Source: DAMBHY01 sp032068765
GTDB lineage: Bacteria; Bacteroidota; Bacteroidia; Bacteroidales; Dysgonomonadaceae
DNA length: 64,000 nucleotides
Direction of reading: 5' to 3'
Assembly: GCA_032068765.1 (NCBI GenBank)
Contig: DAMBHY010000002.1
Span: 124,001 to 188,000, forward strand
Shown: one piece after another, positions 61,961 to 64,000 of the stretch
Numbering within the stretch: the stretch's first letter is position 1
How the letters are laid out: each line of letters begins with the position of its first letter
Position numbers and translations under genes: made by a program
The notes under the pieces: generated by a model
The model's database searches: none
Seen by the model: the letters and a program-made list of their open reading frames with translations, nothing else
What the model was told of the DNA's origin: nothing

Positions 61961-62902
61961 ATGAATACCGCAGGCAGACAAAGAGAACCATTCTTGTTTG
62001 CAGTTGATTTTGAAATGGAGCAAGGTTTTTTTATATCTCGTCCATTGGAGCAAAACAAAGTGCTTTTTGATTTTAATGGTATAGGAAATTGTGCGTCCAT
62101 TGAGTATAATATTCCCGATTATAAATTTGATGTATGCCCTCAAACATCACAAGAATATGCAGAGCGTTTCCAACGTGTACAGGCTGGCTTGTTGCGAGGT
62201 GATTCTTTTTTGACCAATCTCACAGTTAGAACACCGATAGAAACATCATTGTCAATGCGGGAAATTTTCGATTATAGCCATGCTTTGTATCGGTTGTATG
62301 TGCCGGAAAAATTCGTCTGTTTTTCTCCCGAAAAATTTGTACAGATAAAGAATTACAGCATTTTTTCTTATCCAATGAAGGGAACTATTAGCGCATCTGT
62401 ACCCGATTGTGAGCGAGTTATTTTAGAAGATTACAAAGAAAAATCGGAACATAACACCATTGTAGATTTGATTAGGAATGATTTGAATCGCGTAGCGACG
62501 AAAGTAAAAGTCAACCGTTTTCGTTACATTGATGTGCTGCACACAACTTCAGGTGATGTACTTCAGGTAAGTTCCGAAATAGAAGGCAGACTGGCGGAAA
62601 ATTTTCGGGACAATCTGGGTGATTTAATGTTTGATTTGCTGCCTGCTGGGTCTGTTTCCGGAGCGCCAAAAGGTGCAACAATTCAAATCATCCGCGAAGC
62701 AGAAAAACAACCTCGTGGATATTATACAGGTGTTGCGGGATATTTCGATGGGAAGGATATGGATACCTGTGTGCTGATTCGTTTTATAGAGCAAGGAGAC
62801 GATGAAAAACTATATTTCAGAAGCGGTGGCGGTATCACTGTGAATAGCGATTGTGATAGTGAATACGAAGAAGTCCTCCAAAAAATTTATCTTCCTTTTT
62901 AA
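61961..62902 (+). CDS. pabB: Aminodeoxychorismate synthase component I
   Basis: 313 residues from the ATG at 61961. The open frame extends upstream through pabA, but the -7 box at 61915-61922 means RNA starts near 61929, so the ATG at 61928 would be nearly leaderless. This chorismate-binding enzyme makes 4-amino-4-deoxychorismate. Motifs: NLTVRTPIETSLSMREIF, the MKGTISASVPD segment, EKSEHNTIVDLIRNDLNRV, VSGAPKGATIQIIREAE and YYTGVAGYFDG. It is shorter than PabB of E. coli (453) because the N-terminal part is reduced, as in other short Bacteroidota PabB. pabC lies 11 bases downstream. Confidence 0.9.
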   Translation: MNTAGRQREPFLFAVDFEMEQGFFISRPLEQNKVLFDFNGIGNCASIEYNIPDYKFDVCPQTSQEYAERFQRVQAGLLRGDSFLTNLTVRTPIETSLSMREIFDYSHALYRLYVPEKFVCFSPEKFVQIKNYSIFSYPMKGTISASVPDCERVILEDYKEKSEHNTIVDLIRNDLNRVATKVKVNRFRYIDVLHTTSGDVLQVSSEIEGRLAENFRDNLGDLMFDLLPAGSVSGAPKGATIQIIREAEKQPRGYYTGVAGYFDGKDMDTCVLIRFIEQGDDEKLYFRSGGGITVNSDCDSEYEEVLQKIYLPF

Positions 62903-62913
62903 TAGATTAAGAA

Positions 62914-63504
62914 ATGTTCTTAGAGACAGTTTGTATTGATAATGGTGTGGTAAAAAATGAAATGTATCATCGAAAAAGGATGCAAGAAACATTGCGTGCG
63001 CATGGATATTCAGTGCCCGAATTTCCCGATATATTATCCCTAATCCCTCAAAAAATGCTGTCGGAGAAGATAAAATGTTCCATCATATACAGCGACACTA
63101 TTAAAAATATAATTTTTAAAAAATATATTTCTCGGGTAATTAATTCGTTGAAAGTCGTTAACGCAGATAATTTAAATTATACTTACAAATATAGCGACCG
63201 TACTTATCTGGAAAGTTATCTGCAATATCGATATGATTGCGACGAAATTCTTTTCGTGCAAGGAGGTAGAATTACAGATACCACTTATAGTAATGTAGTT
63301 TTTGAAAAAGAAGGCATTTTTTATACTCCTGATACTTATCTGCTGAATGGAACTAAACGGCAACAATTGATCGTAAACGGATTAATTAAGGAAATTCCTA
63401 TTCTATTAACTGATATCTATAATTTTGAAAAGATCTATTTGATAAATGCGATGCTTGATATAGATGATCATATTTGTTTGCCCAGCAACAATATTCTTTT
63501 GTAA
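62914..63504 (+). CDS. pabC: Aminodeoxychorismate lyase-like PLP enzyme (aminotransferase class IV)
   Basis: 196 residues of the class IV PLP fold, shorter than E. coli PabC (269). MFLETVCIDNGVVKNEMYHRKRMQETL matches the N-terminal segment. The later CDEILFVQGGRITDTTYSNVVFEKEGIFYTPDTYLLNGTKRQQLI corresponds to the active-site loop and the substrate region with the conserved EGRI-like and N-V motifs. The usual PLP lysine should lie in the strand near YTYKYSDR, where a Lys is present. Its position behind pabB and opposite pabA supports the last step to para-aminobenzoate. Confidence 0.82.
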   Translation: MFLETVCIDNGVVKNEMYHRKRMQETLRAHGYSVPEFPDILSLIPQKMLSEKIKCSIIYSDTIKNIIFKKYISRVINSLKVVNADNLNYTYKYSDRTYLESYLQYRYDCDEILFVQGGRITDTTYSNVVFEKEGIFYTPDTYLLNGTKRQQLIVNGLIKEIPILLTDIYNFEKIYLINAMLDIDDHICLPSNNILL

Positions 63505-63622
63505 ATTTTATAAGAAAATTTAAGTATCCAGGTCTTTAATTTCCTGTAAATGCATTCCGTGTATTTCTACGTAAAACGCTTTTTTTGTTACCTTTGTATT
63601 TTATGTCTATATAATAAAATTC

Positions 63623-64000
63623 ATGGCAGTAATCCTCGGTATTGAATCTTCTTGTGACGATACTTCAGCGGCAATTATCCGTGACGGTGTCATTCTTTCC
63701 AACGTAATTTCCAGTCAGGCAGTGCACGAGCGATATGGCGGCGTGGTGCCCGAACTAGCATCGCGTGCACATCAGCAAAATATCATTCCTGTGGTACACG
63801 ATGCACTAAAACAAGCGGGAATTGATAAGAACGAACTGTCAGCAATTGCTTTCACACGCGGACCGGGACTATTGGGTTCGTTGCTGGTTGGAACATCTTT
63901 CGCAAAAGGATTTTCTTCAGCACTGAATATTCCGATGATGGATGTAAATCACTTGCAGGCGCATGTGTTGGCGCATTTTATCAAAGAGAATGAGAATGAT
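63623..64000 (+). CDS. tsaD: tRNA N6-threonylcarbamoyladenosine transferase TsaD (partial, right edge)
   Basis: The first 126 codons of TsaD/Gcp, read from the ATG at 63623 to the window end. TsaD transfers the threonylcarbamoyl group to A37 of tRNAs decoding ANN codons, together with TsaB and TsaE. Motifs: ILGIESSCDDTSAAI, VVPELASRAHQQNI, FTRGPGLLGSLLVG and the iron-binding histidines in VNHLQAHVLAH. The protein should be about 340 residues, so about two thirds lie outside. Separated from pabC by 118 bases with no further gene. Confidence 0.96.
   Translation, partial: MAVILGIESSCDDTSAAIIRDGVILSNVISSQAVHERYGGVVPELASRAHQQNIIPVVHDALKQAGIDKNELSAIAFTRGPGLLGSLLVGTSFAKGFSSALNIPMMDVNHLQAHVLAHFIKENEND

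Noticed and set aside
1..64000. tRNA, rRNA, tmRNA, RNase P or riboswitch structures
   Set aside because: I looked through all gaps longer than 150 bases for cloverleaf ends, CCA-adjacent stems and conserved cores and saw none. A covariance-model search would be decisive.

Overview
This window reads as a chromosomal segment of a Bacteroidota bacterium, most likely order Bacteroidales. The evidence is low GC content, repeated TAnnTTTG promoter boxes instead of sigma-70 -10/-35 boxes, almost no Shine-Dalgarno sequences, an LpxC-FabZ fusion, a SecD-SecF fusion, a BlaI/M56 pair with a TonB-plug tail, an Oar-like TonB receptor, and DUF-type families typical of the phylum. The genus cannot be fixed from this window. 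There are no tRNA or rRNA genes, no transposases or phage genes, and no CRISPR array.

Layout. 1-4.8 kb (minus): secDF, cut by the left edge, then an M3 lipoprotein peptidase. 5-8.8 kb (plus): an SPFH/PH-like/ribbon-helix-helix operon, then a BlaI-M56 signalling pair with two phased operators. 8.9-19.9 kb (mostly minus): a helical protein (DUF6261-like) behind repeat array A, a sigma/anti-sigma/DUF4252/barrel operon, folD, ffh, an Ig-like lipoprotein beside a broken trypsin-like protease, and a second sigma operon with Spy-like and Asp/Asn-repeat proteins. 20-29.7 kb (plus): thyA, a BASS transporter and folA, a large golvesin-domain exoprotein, a TonB receptor and a nucleotide pyrophosphatase-type enzyme. 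29.8-32.3 kb: repeat array B, an unrecognised helical protein, corA. 32.4-37.7 kb (minus): NUDIX, a TPR protein and an outer-membrane barrel. 37.9-45.8 kb: a gate-domain membrane protein, then a tight minus-strand run (Smr protein, lipoprotein, argR, udk, ispE, S9 peptidase, small protein). 45.9-52.8 kb (plus): queA, lpxD, lpxC-fabZ, lpxA and the agmatine-to-putrescine pair aguA/aguB with a decayed YciI gene between them. 52.9-64 kb: a tricorn-like protease, a small membrane protein, repeat array C, ettA, a DUF5686-like barrel, pabA divergent from pabB-pabC, and the start of tsaD.

Functional themes. One-carbon and folate metabolism is spread over folD, thyA, folA and pabABC. Envelope biogenesis is covered by secDF, lpxD/C/A and several barrels and lipoproteins. 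Extracellular protein breakdown is covered by the M3, S9, S41/tricorn and S1 enzymes.

The most unusual content is three intergenic arrays of degenerate tandem repeats whose period is a whole number of two-helical-turn steps: 41-42 bp in A, exactly 21 bp in B, 41 bp in C. Array B has nine units on each side of a dyad at about 29999/30000, with the two arms in opposite orientation. Arrays A and B each lie directly upstream of a soluble, helix-rich protein of about 235-240 residues with no assignable function. This array-plus-helical-protein arrangement is the best candidate for an undescribed system here.
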